13,778 nucleotides of DNA from Nitriliruptoraceae bacterium (GTDB lineage: Bacteria; Actinomycetota; Nitriliruptoria; Nitriliruptorales; Nitriliruptoraceae), in NCBI GenBank assembly GCA_003554005.1, contig PWEU01000033.1, positions 1 to 13,778 of the forward strand, given 5' to 3'. The notes beneath the pieces were generated by a model that did not search any database, was not told where the DNA came from, and saw only the letters and a list, made by a program, of their open reading frames with translations. Made by a program: the position numbers and the translations under genes. Numbering within the stretch: the first letter of the stretch is position 1; each line of letters begins with the position of its first letter. Shown piece by piece: positions 5,858-13,778 of this stretch.

Positions 5858-6726
5858 AGGTCGGACTGGTGGTCCACGCGGGACGGCCCGCCTCCAGGGA
5901 GGTCGCGGCCGAGGCGGCACGGACCCTGGCGGAGCTCGACGTCGAGGTGGTGGCCACCGTCGGTGGGGAGCCCTCCGGCAACGCGTTCCCCGGCGACCTC
6001 GTGCACCACGCCGAGGTGGTCGAGCCCAGCGTGTTCGCCTCGGACATCGAGCTGGCCATCTCGCTCGGTGGCGACGGCACCTTCCTGCGTGCCGCCCACC
6101 TGTGCCGGGATGCCGGCGTCCCCGTGCTCGGGGTGAACCTCGGACGGCTGGGGTTCCTCGCCGAGGTGGAGCGCCACGACCTCGGCCCGGTCCTGCGCGC
6201 CGTGGCGGCGGGGGAGTACCGCATCGAGGAGCGGGACACCCTCACCATGGAGGTCCACGACGCCGATGGCGAGCACCTGGCCACGGACTGGGCGTTGAAC
6301 GAGGTCGCCGTCGAGAAGACCGTGCGGCAGCGGCTGCTGCTCGTGGACGTCTACTTCGACGGGACCTTCTTCGCCCGGGTGCCCGCCGACGCGCTGCTGC
6401 TGGCCACCGCCACCGGCTCGACCGCCTACGCCCTGTCCGCCGGCGGCCCCATCGTCTCGCCCCGGGTGGCCGCCACCCTGGTGGTCCCGGTCGCGCCCCA
6501 CAGCCTGTTCGACCGCACCGTGGTGGCCGGACCCGAGGAGGTCGTCCGGGTCGAGCTGCTCGACGGTCAGGCTTCGGGGCTCGCCTCCTGCGATGGTCGC
6601 GATCCGGTCGCGCTGGAGCCGGGCGCTACGGTCACCGTGGTCGGAGGGGGACGTCCCGTCCTGCTGGCCCGGGTGGGCCTGATCGACTTCCCGACGCTCG
6701 TGCGTCGCAAGTTCGGATTGCGCTGA
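5854..6726 (+). CDS. nadK: NAD kinase
   Basis: ATP/polyphosphate-dependent NAD kinase that makes NADP in the cytoplasm, 290 residues. Signature motifs are all present: the GGDGTFLRAA diphosphate-binding motif with GGDG at 72-75, NLGRLGFLAEV at 95-105, the NAD-contacting LNEVAVEK, and the Gly-rich ATGSTAYALSAGGPI near 187-201, followed by PHSLFDRTVV. Length and domain order are normal for bacterial enzymes. GTG 5854 overlaps the tlyA stop (GTGA) and has GGGAGG five bases upstream (5843-5848). It follows tlyA and precedes recN as in M. tuberculosis (ppnK). The downstream 64-base gap has a short GCCCGG/CCGGGC inverted repeat and the recN promoter. Confidence 0.96.
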   Translation: MKVGLVVHAGRPASREVAAEAARTLAELDVEVVATVGGEPSGNAFPGDLVHHAEVVEPSVFASDIELAISLGGDGTFLRAAHLCRDAGVPVLGVNLGRLGFLAEVERHDLGPVLRAVAAGEYRIEERDTLTMEVHDADGEHLATDWALNEVAVEKTVRQRLLLVDVYFDGTFFARVPADALLLATATGSTAYALSAGGPIVSPRVAATLVVPVAPHSLFDRTVVAGPEEVVRVELLDGQASGLASCDGRDPVALEPGATVTVVGGGRPVLLARVGLIDFPTLVRRKFGLR

Positions 6727-6750
6727 GCGTCATCCACAGCCCCGACCCTC

Positions 6751-6773
6751 GCCCGGAGGGCCCGTAGCCGGGC
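6751..6773 (+). terminator. Short GC inverted repeat between nadK and recN
   Basis: GCCCGG (6751-6756) pairs with CCGGGC (6768-6773) around an 11-base loop, 25 bases after the nadK stop. There is no U-run, and in DNA this rich in GC such stems arise by chance, so a weak terminator or attenuator is only a possibility. Confidence 0.25.
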
Positions 6774-6778
6774 CCGGC

Positions 6779-6784
6779 TACAGT
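6779..6784 (+). promoter_or_regulatory. Candidate -10 element giving a leaderless recN transcript
   Basis: TACAGT at 6779-6784 is followed by exactly six bases and then the GTG of recN at 6791. A start point at the usual distance from the -10 would fall on the start codon, and no Shine-Dalgarno sequence is seen, which fits leaderless translation as is common in actinobacteria. No good -35 is visible. Confidence 0.45.
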
Positions 6785-6790
6785 GCCGCC

Positions 6791-8467
6791 GTGATCGAAG
6801 AGCTGCACATCCGAGGGCTGGGCGTCATCGAGGACGCCCACCTCGTGCTGGCCCCCGGCCTGACCGTGGTGACGGGGGAGACCGGGGCCGGCAAGACCAT
6901 GCTGGTCACCGCCCTGCAGCTGCTGCTGGGGTCCCGGGCGGACACCTCGCTGGTCCGGGCCGGTGCGCCCGCCGCCAGCGTCGACGCTGTGGTCACCCCC
7001 CGTCCCCGTGAGGCTGACGAACATCTCGCGGTCAGCGACGATCCGCTGATCGTGGCCCGGGAGGTGCCCGCTGACGGCCGGTCCCGTGCCCGCCTCGACG
7101 GCCGGCCCGTCCCGGTCGGTGCCCTCGCCGAGGTGCTCGGCGCGCACGTCGAGGTCCACGCCCAGCACGAGCACGTGCGGCTCGCCCGGGCCGAGGTCCA
7201 GCGCGACCTGCTCGACCGGTACGCCGGTGCCCCCCATGCCCGGGCCCTGGCCACCTACCGACAGGCCCACACCCGCTGGCGGGAGCTGTCCGAGCGGGCC
7301 GAGCGTCTCCAGCAGGACGCGCGCGAGCGGGCGAGGGAGCTCGATCGGCTGCGGTTCGAGGTGGCGGAGATCGACCGTGCCGGCCTCGACCCGGTCGTCG
7401 ACGCCGAGCTCGGCGCCGCGATCGAACGCCTCGCCCACGCCGAACAGCTGCAGCAGGCGGCGATCACCGCCGGCGCGGCGCTGGGGTCGGAGGGTGCGGG
7501 GGAGCCGGTCGGGATCGCCGTCGCGGCGCTGCGCCGGCTCCGGGTCGACGACCCGGCGTTGCTGGCGTTGACCGACCGGGCCGTGGCCCTGGCCGAGGAG
7601 TTGACCGCGCTCGCGGTCGACGTCCGCGACTACGGCGAGTCGATCGACGTCGACCCGGCCGCCCTGGCCGAGCTCCAGGAGCGCCAGCATCTGCTGTCAG
7701 GGCTGACCCGCAAGTACGGCGACGACATCGCCGCGGTGCTCGCCTACGCCGACCAGGCCCGCACTCGGCTGACGGCGCTGGAGGCCGACGAGGTCGACGC
7801 GGGCCAGCTCACCGGTCAGCTGGAGGCGGCGTCCGAGGCCGTGACCGCCGCCGCGGCCGCGGTCCACCGTGGTCGTCGCACCGCGGCCGAACAGCTGGCC
7901 ACCGTCGTCGACGGTCACCTCGCCGACCTCGGCATGCCCCACGCGCGCTTCACCGTGGCGGTGGAGACCCTCCCCGATGCGTTCCCCGCCGCCCACGGCA
8001 CCGACCAGATCACCTTCCTGCTCGCGCCCAACCCGGGCGAGCCCCCGCTGGCACTGGCCCAGGCCGCCTCCGGCGGGGAGCGGTCCCGGGTCGCCCTGGC
8101 CATCGAGGTGGCGCTGGCCGACGTGGACGAGGCGTCGGTGCTGGTGTTCGACGAGGTCGATGCCGGGATCGGGGGCGCCACTGCGCTGAAGGTGGGGGAG
8201 AAGCTCGCCCGGCTGGCGGCCGGCGACCGCGGTCGGCAGGTGCTCTGTGTCACCCACCTCGCCCAGCTCGCGGCCTTCGCGGACGTGCACCATGTCGTCG
8301 AGAAGGGCCTGTCCGGAGGGCGCACGGTCACCACCGCCCGGCGCGTCGCCGAGGACCACCGGGTCGGCGAACTGGCCCGCATGCTCGGTGGCGATCCCGA
8401 CGCCGACGCCGGGCGGGAGCACGCCCGGGAACTGCTGGGCACCGCCAGGGCCCGCCGCGCCGGGTGA
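6791..8467 (+). CDS. recN: DNA repair protein RecN
   Basis: SMC-like ATPase acting early in recombinational repair of double-strand breaks, 558 residues. N-terminal head: LHIRGLGVIEDAHL, then Walker A GETGAGKT at 29-36. The middle (about 150-370) is helical and Glu/Arg/Ala-rich with coiled-coil character, the two arms being broken by the hinge region near the KYGDDI sequence. C-terminal head: ABC signature ASGGE at 426-430, Walker B VLVFDE with D454-E455 followed by VDAGIGG, and the switch His H489 in VTHLAQLAAF. Length is typical. Start GTG 6791 gives the family's normal N-terminus. It keeps the tlyA-nadK-recN order of actinobacteria. No LexA-type box (CGAAC-N-GTTCG) is seen upstream, so SOS control is not evident here. 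Confidence 0.96.
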   Translation: MIEELHIRGLGVIEDAHLVLAPGLTVVTGETGAGKTMLVTALQLLLGSRADTSLVRAGAPAASVDAVVTPRPREADEHLAVSDDPLIVAREVPADGRSRARLDGRPVPVGALAEVLGAHVEVHAQHEHVRLARAEVQRDLLDRYAGAPHARALATYRQAHTRWRELSERAERLQQDARERARELDRLRFEVAEIDRAGLDPVVDAELGAAIERLAHAEQLQQAAITAGAALGSEGAGEPVGIAVAALRRLRVDDPALLALTDRAVALAEELTALAVDVRDYGESIDVDPAALAELQERQHLLSGLTRKYGDDIAAVLAYADQARTRLTALEADEVDAGQLTGQLEAASEAVTAAAAAVHRGRRTAAEQLATVVDGHLADLGMPHARFTVAVETLPDAFPAAHGTDQITFLLAPNPGEPPLALAQAASGGERSRVALAIEVALADVDEASVLVFDEVDAGIGGATALKVGEKLARLAAGDRGRQVLCVTHLAQLAAFADVHHVVEKGLSGGRTVTTARRVAEDHRVGELARMLGGDPDADAGREHARELLGTARARRAG

Positions 8468-8486
8468 CGGCCCCTGCCGAGGGACG

Positions 8487-8515
8487 TTGGTCGCTGCGGG
8501 CTCGCCCGCTACGGT
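8487..8515 (+). promoter_or_regulatory. Probable promoter of the pyrG-NUDIX-xerD operon
   Basis: TTGGTC (8487-8492) and TACGGT (8510-8515) are separated by 17 bases, the optimal spacing, within the 95-base recN-pyrG gap. Transcription would begin near 8522, leaving a leader of about 40 bases that contains GAAGGAG (8551-8557). It is the best -35/-10 pair in the window. Confidence 0.55.
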
Positions 8516-8562
8516 CGGACGGACCGCGCACGGCGGTCCTGGCAGCATGCGAAGGAGCGTTC

Positions 8563-10316
<1,754 letters not shown>

Positions 10317-10320
<4 letters not shown>

Positions 10321-10874
10321 CCGGCGCCTGGTTCGAGACCCTCGGATCCCGCGAGGCTTATCGCGGCTTCTCCACCGTGCGGGTCGACCGGGTGCGCACC
10401 CCCGACGGCGCCGAGGTGGAGCGCGAGGTCGTGGAACGGCCCGTCGCGGTGGGCGTGGTCCCGATCACCCCCGAGGGTCGGGTGCTCCTGCTGCACCAGT
10501 ACCGCCAGCCCATCGGCCGGCTCCTGATCGAGCTGCCGGCCGGGCTGATGGACGTGGCGGGGGAGGAGGACCCGGCCGACACCGCCCAGCGCGAGCTCAT
10601 CGAGGAGCTCGGGATGCGCGCGGGCACCCTGGAACCGCTGACGACGTTCTGGAACTCCGCCGGCTGGACCGACGAGCGCACCCACCTCTACCTCGGCCGC
10701 GAGTTGCAGCCGGCGGACCCCCCCGCGGACTTCGAGGCCTCGGCAGAGGAGCGCCACCTCGAGGTGGTGTCCCTCGACCTCGACGACGCCGTGCAGGCCG
10801 TCCGGGACGGGGAGATCACCGACGCCAAGACCGTGATCGGGCTGCAGTTGGCCCACCTCCGCCGCCGGGCGTGA
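10317..10874 (+). CDS. NUDIX hydrolase, ADP-ribose pyrophosphatase type
   Basis: NUDIX enzyme of 185 residues, similar in position and layout to M. tuberculosis Rv1700, an ADP-ribose pyrophosphatase. The conserved pre-box strand LLLHQYRQPIGRLLIELPAG (57-76) is the ADPRase hallmark. The Nudix box runs 76-100: G76, E84, then RELIEELGM (R92, E93, E96, E97, G99), so the metal-binding Glu residues are intact. The stretch between the Gly and first Glu is longer than the textbook GX5E, as is usual in ADPRases. TTFWNSAGWTDERTHLYL follows, the family's substrate-loop region. GTG 10317 overlaps the pyrG stop, and its own stop overlaps xerD, so the three genes should be translated from one mRNA. The exact nucleotide substrate is inferred from the family. 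Confidence 0.92.
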
Positions 10875-11812
10875 GCGCAGCCGGCAGCACGGCCGACACC
10901 GTCGCGCCCCTGGCCCACCTCGACGGCTACCTCGCCCACCTCGTGGTCGAGCGGGGGCTGTCCGACAACACCCTGGCCGCCTACCGGCGCGACCTCGACC
11001 TCTACGCCGCCTACCTGGCCGAGGTCGGCATCACCGACCCCGCCGAGGTCGCGCCCGAGGACCTCGAGACCTACGTCGCGTGGCTCCGGGCCCGGACCTC
11101 GAGCACCGGTCGTCCCTACGCGCCGAGCTCGCTCGCCCGGCTGGTGGTCGCGGTCCGCGGCTACCACCGGTTCCTGGCCCAGGACGGGCTCGCCCCCACC
11201 GACCCGAGCGCCGCGCTGGGCACGCCCCGGGCCGCCCGCTCGCTGCCGAAGGCCCTGTCGGTCGCCGAGGTGGAGCGGCTGCTCGCCGCGCCGACGGGTG
11301 CCGGACCGCTGGTGCTGCGCGACCGGGCGATGCTCGAGCTGCTCTACGGCGCGGGACTCAGGATCTCGGAGCTGGTGGGGCTCGACGTCGATGACCTGGA
11401 CCCCGTCGAACGACTGGTCCCCGTGCGCGGCAAGGGGGACGCCCACCGGCTGGTGCCCTACGGCGAGCTGGCCGCCGACGCGCTGGACGCCTGGCTCGTC
11501 CAGGGGCGCCCCGCCACCTCGCCGCGCGGCCCGGCGGTGTTCGTCAACGCCCGGGGCGGACGGCTGACGCGGCAGGGGGCGTGGAAGCTGATCACCGGCC
11601 ACGCCGAACGGGTGGATCTGGCCGACCGCGTCTCGCCTCACACGCTGCGGCACAGCTTCGCCACCCACCTGCTCGACGGAGGCGCCGACGTGCGGGCGGT
11701 CCAGGAGCTGCTGGGCCACGCCAGCGTCACCACGACGCAGATCTACACCCTCGTCAGCCGCGCTGCGCTCCAGGAGGTCTACCGCCGGGCCCACCCGCGC
11801 TCGGGCGGGTGA
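10871..11812 (+). CDS. xerD: Tyrosine recombinase XerD
   Basis: Site-specific tyrosine recombinase, 313 residues, that with XerC resolves chromosome dimers at dif near the division septum. N-terminal SAM-like core-binding domain (about 14-105) with VERGLSDNTLAAYRRDL. Catalytic domain has the full set: R164 (GAGLRISEL), K188 (VRGKGD), H257 and R260 (SPHTLRHSFATHLL), H283 (LLGHASVTTTQIY) and nucleophile Y292. The end, EVYRRAHPR, is typical of actinobacterial XerD. GTG 10871 overlaps the NUDIX stop (GTGA). The xerD assignment rather than a phage integrase rests on this conserved operon position (as Rv1701) and on length. A repeat-filled gap follows. Confidence 0.94.
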   Translation: MSAAGSTADTVAPLAHLDGYLAHLVVERGLSDNTLAAYRRDLDLYAAYLAEVGITDPAEVAPEDLETYVAWLRARTSSTGRPYAPSSLARLVVAVRGYHRFLAQDGLAPTDPSAALGTPRAARSLPKALSVAEVERLLAAPTGAGPLVLRDRAMLELLYGAGLRISELVGLDVDDLDPVERLVPVRGKGDAHRLVPYGELAADALDAWLVQGRPATSPRGPAVFVNARGGRLTRQGAWKLITGHAERVDLADRVSPHTLRHSFATHLLDGGADVRAVQELLGHASVTTTQIYTLVSRAALQEVYRRAHPRSGG

Positions 11813-11823
11813 GGGTCGCCGGG

Positions 11824-11940
11824 GTCGCCGGGCCTGCGCTGGGCCTGCGCTGGGCCTGCGCTGGGCCCGTGCTGGGCCTGCGCTGGGCCTGGACGGGCCC
11901 GTGCCGGGCCTGCGCTGGGCCTGGACGGGCCCGTGCCGGG
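11824..11940 (+). repeat. Nested tandem repeats downstream of xerD (11-bp and perfect 32-bp units)
   Basis: Repeats of an 11-bp unit CTGGGCCTGCG fill about 11827-11890. They merge into a perfect 32-bp tandem duplication, 11874-11905 and 11906-11937. Each 32-bp copy contains the 10-bp palindrome ACGGGCCCGT (11893-11902 and 11925-11934). The unit lengths are not multiples of three, which fits non-coding DNA. The region might fold into GC-rich stems and stop transcription from xerD, but no U-run is present. Confidence 0.85.
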
Positions 11941-11978
11941 ATACCCGGCCGCCGGGCCGGCCGGCCGCAGCCCTGGTC

Positions 11979-11984
11979 TACGCT
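11979..11984 (+). promoter_or_regulatory. Candidate -10 element for the phosphorylase gene
   Basis: TACGCT fits TANNNT and has the same CTACNNT context as elements before recN and pyrG. It lies 115 bases before the ATG at 12100, so the leader would include the GAGCGGCGCC repeats. No convincing -35 is seen. Confidence 0.3.
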
Positions 11985-12016
11985 CGGAGACGGCCGTTGG
12001 CGTCGGTCGGAGAAGA

Positions 12017-12060
12017 GCGGCGCTGAGCGGCGCCGAGCGGCGCCGAGCGGCGCCGAGCGG
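12017..12060 (+). repeat. 10-bp tandem repeat in the phosphorylase leader
   Basis: Four near-identical copies of GAGCGGCGCC, the first with T in place of C, end in GAGCGGAGG. They are followed by purine-rich GGCAGGGAGG sequences; the last of these, GGGAGG at 12087-12092, is the ribosome-binding site seven bases before the ATG. Confidence 0.8.
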
Positions 12061-12099
12061 AGGCAGGGAGGCGCAGGGCGGCGGCAGGGAGGCAGCGCC

Positions 12100-13428
12100 A
12101 TGGACGAGGTGACCAGCACGGACCTGGAGGTACCGGTCCTCATCGCTCGAAAGCGCGACGGGGGCGAGCTCACCGCGTCGGAACTGTCGGCGTTGGTCGG
12201 CGCCTACCTCGACGACCGGGTCGACGATGCCCAGATGGCGGCGCTGCTGATGGCGGGGGTGATCCGGGGTTTCACCGAGGATGAGGCCATCGCGCTGACC
12301 GACGTGCTACTGGCCTCGGGCGACACCGTCGATCTGTCGATGCTGGCGGGGCCGACGGTCGACAAGCCCTCGACCGGCGGGGTCGGCGACACCACGACCC
12401 TGGTCGTGGCCCCGATGCTCGCGGCCGCCGGATGCCAGGTCGCGAAGCTCTCGGGCCGTGGGCTCGGCCACACCGGCGGGACGCTCGACAAGCTGGAGGC
12501 CATCCCGGGCTTCCGGGTCGACCTGTCACCGGCCGAGCTCCGGTCCCAGGTCGAGGACATCGGCCTGGCCGTCGCCGCCGCCACCGCCGAGCTCGTCCCC
12601 GCCGACAAGCGGCTCTACGCGCTGCGTGACGTGACGGCCTCGGTTCCCAGCACCGCGCTGATCGCCTCCAGCGTGATGAGCAAGAAGCTCGCCGGCGGCG
12701 CGGCCCACGTGCTCCTGGACGTCAAGCTCGGCGACGGGGCGTTCCTCGCCGAGCCCGAGGCGGCGACCGCGCTGGCGGAGCTGTGCGTGCGGATCGGCAC
12801 GGCCCGGGGCCGGCGCACGGGCGCGCTGGTCACCGACATGTCCCAGCCGCTCAGCGACGCGATCGGCAACGCCCTGGAGGTCGGGGCGGCCATCGAGGTG
12901 CTCGCGGGCAGGCGAGGCGGGCGCCTGCGTGAGCTGAGCGTGGCGTTGACCGCCGCCGCGCTGGAGCTCACGGGACGCGGCCGCGAGGAGGCGGCGACGC
13001 TGGCCGAGGAGGTGCTGGCTACGGGGGCGGCCCTGGAGCGGTTCCGGGCCTTCGTCACCGCCCAGGGCGGCGACGCTTCCGTGACCGACGACCCCTGGAC
13101 GGTGCTACCGGCCGCCCCGGTGGTCGAGGAGTGGCGGCCGGGCGCGGGGCATGTCACCGTGACCGGGTGTCGCCGGCTCGGGGAGCTGGCCGGCCGGTTG
13201 GGGGCCGGTCGCCGCCGGGCCGGTGACACCCTCGACCTCGCCGTGGGGCTGGAGCTGTTGGTCCGCACCAGCGACGAGATCTCTGGCGACACCGTGGCGG
13301 TCAGGATCCACGCCCGCAGCGCGGACGACGTCGCGGCGGTGCTGGAGGAGCTGCCGACGGTGGTCGCCGTGGGGGCGGAGCCGGTAGCGGCTCGGGCGCT
13401 GGTGCACGGCCGCGTCGGCCTGGACTGA
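12100..13428 (+). CDS. deoA: Thymidine/pyrimidine-nucleoside phosphorylase
   Basis: Pyrimidine-nucleoside phosphorylase, 442 residues: splits thymidine or other pyrimidine nucleosides with phosphate to base and (deoxy)ribose-1-phosphate in salvage. Family signature SGRGLGHTGGTLDKLE at 118-133. The phosphate-loop region VDKPSTGGVGDTTTL is at 87-101. Base-binding residues equivalent to E. coli R171, S186 and K190 are present as R176, S191 and K195 with identical spacing. The C-terminal alpha/beta domain includes RRAGDTLDLAVG. Odd: the loop reads KPSTGG where E. coli and most relatives have KHSTGG, placing Pro90 at the position of the proposed catalytic His85. ATG 12100 has GGGAGG at a seven-base spacing. 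Length is close to DeoA (440); specificity between DeoA and Pdp types cannot be settled. It stands alone after xerD. Confidence 0.9.
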   Translation: MDEVTSTDLEVPVLIARKRDGGELTASELSALVGAYLDDRVDDAQMAALLMAGVIRGFTEDEAIALTDVLLASGDTVDLSMLAGPTVDKPSTGGVGDTTTLVVAPMLAAAGCQVAKLSGRGLGHTGGTLDKLEAIPGFRVDLSPAELRSQVEDIGLAVAAATAELVPADKRLYALRDVTASVPSTALIASSVMSKKLAGGAAHVLLDVKLGDGAFLAEPEAATALAELCVRIGTARGRRTGALVTDMSQPLSDAIGNALEVGAAIEVLAGRRGGRLRELSVALTAAALELTGRGREEAATLAEEVLATGAALERFRAFVTAQGGDASVTDDPWTVLPAAPVVEEWRPGAGHVTVTGCRRLGELAGRLGAGRRRAGDTLDLAVGLELLVRTSDEISGDTVAVRIHARSADDVAAVLEELPTVVAVGAEPVAARALVHGRVGLD

Positions 13429-13449
13429 GCCGCCCGCACCGCCGTCGCC

Positions 13450-13530
13450 GCGCTCGCGCCGCTGCGCTCGCGCCGCCCGTGCCGCCGCCGACGCGCTCGC
13501 GCCGCTGCGCTCGCGCCGCCCGTGCCGCCG
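13450..13530 (+). repeat. 38-bp direct repeat downstream of the phosphorylase gene
   Basis: A 38-bp sequence beginning GCGCTCGCGCCGCTGCGCTC occurs at 13450-13487 and again, identical, at 13493-13530 (period 43). Each copy itself contains GCGCTCGCGCCG-type subrepeats. The following 50 bases are degenerate CCG/CTG-rich DNA. No reading frame here looks like a protein. Confidence 0.85.
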
Positions 13531-13587
13531 CTCGGCCTGCCGCTGCCCGCCGTGCCGCCGCCGGCCGCGCCGCCGCGCTGCGCGGTC

Positions 13588-13634
13588 CGGATCGCAACGA
13601 AGTGACCCGGATGTGGTCGATCGGTTGCGATCCG
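13588..13634 (+). repeat. Hairpin repeat element, copy 1
   Basis: An 11-bp perfect inverted repeat (CGGATCGCAAC at 13588-13598 with GTTGCGATCCG at 13624-13634) encloses 25 bases. Within the loop GACC (13604-13607) can pair with GGTC (13615-13618) around CGGATGT, giving a two-stage stem with an internal loop. Confidence 0.85.
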
Positions 13635-13677
13635 AGCCGCCGCCGAGCCGCCGCCGAGCCGCTGGCCGCGCCGCGTC

Positions 13678-13724
13678 CGGATCGCAACGAAGTGACCCGG
13701 ATGTGGTCGTTCGGTTGCGATCCG
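13678..13724 (+). repeat. Hairpin repeat element, copy 2
   Basis: Identical to copy 1 over 47 bases except for one substitution in the internal loop (GTTCG for GATCG). It starts 90 bases after copy 1. The spacer consists of GAGCCGCCGC-type repeats. Confidence 0.85.
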
Positions 13725-13755
13725 AGCCGCCGTCGAGCCGCCGTCGCGCCGCGTC

Positions 13756-13778
13756 CGGATCGCAACGAAGTGACCCGG
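13756..13778 (+). repeat. Hairpin repeat element, copy 3 (cut by window edge)
   Basis: The first 23 bases match copies 1 and 2 exactly, then the window ends. It starts 78 bases after copy 2, so the spacing varies by 12 bases. The array probably continues to the right. Confidence 0.8.

Larger units (their letters stand above)
13429..13778. other. Intergenic region of 350 bases without a convincing gene
   Basis: After the phosphorylase stop the DNA holds the 38-bp direct repeat, a degenerate GC-rich stretch (13531-13585) and the hairpin array. Open frames exist on both strands, but they follow the repeats and show no domain, no start signal and no sensible composition. I see no tRNA, and no stem with a U-run to end transcription. 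Confidence 0.7.

Noticed and set aside
8464..8562. N-terminal extension of PyrG from 8464
   Set aside because: It covers the promoter and lacks similarity to CTP synthase, while GTG 8563 has a strong ribosome-binding site and the normal family start.
10871..11812. XerD-like gene as a sign of an integrated element
   Set aside because: Its operon position with pyrG and the NUDIX gene is the conserved chromosomal one, and no other mobile-element gene is present.
13588..13724. Integron attC sites
   Set aside because: The stem ends do not match the RYYYAAC/GTTRRRY core sites, there are no cassette genes between copies, and the adjacent recombinase is a housekeeping XerD, not IntI.
13301..13765. 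Minus-strand frame with a repeated RLGSQP-DHIRVTSLRSG peptide
   Set aside because: The repeat is explained by the hairpin element, the rest is Arg/Ala shadow sequence, and it overlaps the end of the phosphorylase gene.
13588..13778. CRISPR array
   Set aside because: The repeats are 47-nt strong palindromes, the spacers are low-complexity repeats of each other and not unique, spacing differs by 12 bases, and no cas gene is nearby.

Overview
The window is GC-rich chromosomal DNA (mostly G/C at third codon positions, many GTG starts, four-base GTGA stop/start overlaps). The gene order of its right two thirds matches the actinobacterial block known from Mycobacterium tuberculosis Rv1693-Rv1701: small protein, tlyA, NAD kinase, recN, pyrG, NUDIX hydrolase, xerD. 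It differs by lacking the two genes that lie between recN and pyrG in M. tuberculosis and by carrying a phasin/histone-H1-like gene at the head. I infer an actinobacterium outside the mycolic-acid group, possibly Acidimicrobiia. That placement is inference from gene content, not from a marker phylogeny.

Layout. Bases 1-3938 hold a leftward gene series, read from right to left: a small SCP2-type protein, a rhomboid intramembrane protease, a RimB-type retropepsin-like protease, an AstE/aspartoacylase-type M14 hydrolase that overlaps it by four bases, and an MBL-fold hydrolase that runs off the left edge. A divergent promoter region (3939-4092) separates these from the rightward genes. The first rightward cluster is a PhaF-like phasin with a long Lys/Ala tail, a 57-residue protein, tlyA, nadK and recN. 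A second rightward cluster with its own well-formed promoter is pyrG, NUDIX and xerD, all joined by GTGA overlaps. A pyrimidine-nucleoside (thymidine) phosphorylase gene follows after a repeat-filled gap. The last 350 bases have no convincing gene but carry tandem repeats and at least three copies of a hairpin-forming element that continues off the right edge.

Function. The right side is housekeeping: rRNA methylation (TlyA), NADP supply (NadK), double-strand break repair (RecN), CTP synthesis (PyrG), nucleotide clean-up (NUDIX), chromosome dimer resolution (XerD) and pyrimidine salvage (DeoA-type). The left side is a proteolysis/deacylation group whose substrates cannot be read from the sequence.

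The most unusual points are the hairpin repeat family at the right edge, a tlyA with no ATG/GTG/TTG at its conserved N-terminus, an acidic protein tail whose 9-bp repeat continues in frame beyond two stop codons, a Pro in place of the usual His in the phosphorylase active-site loop, and short GC-rich tandem repeats in nearly every untranslated gap.
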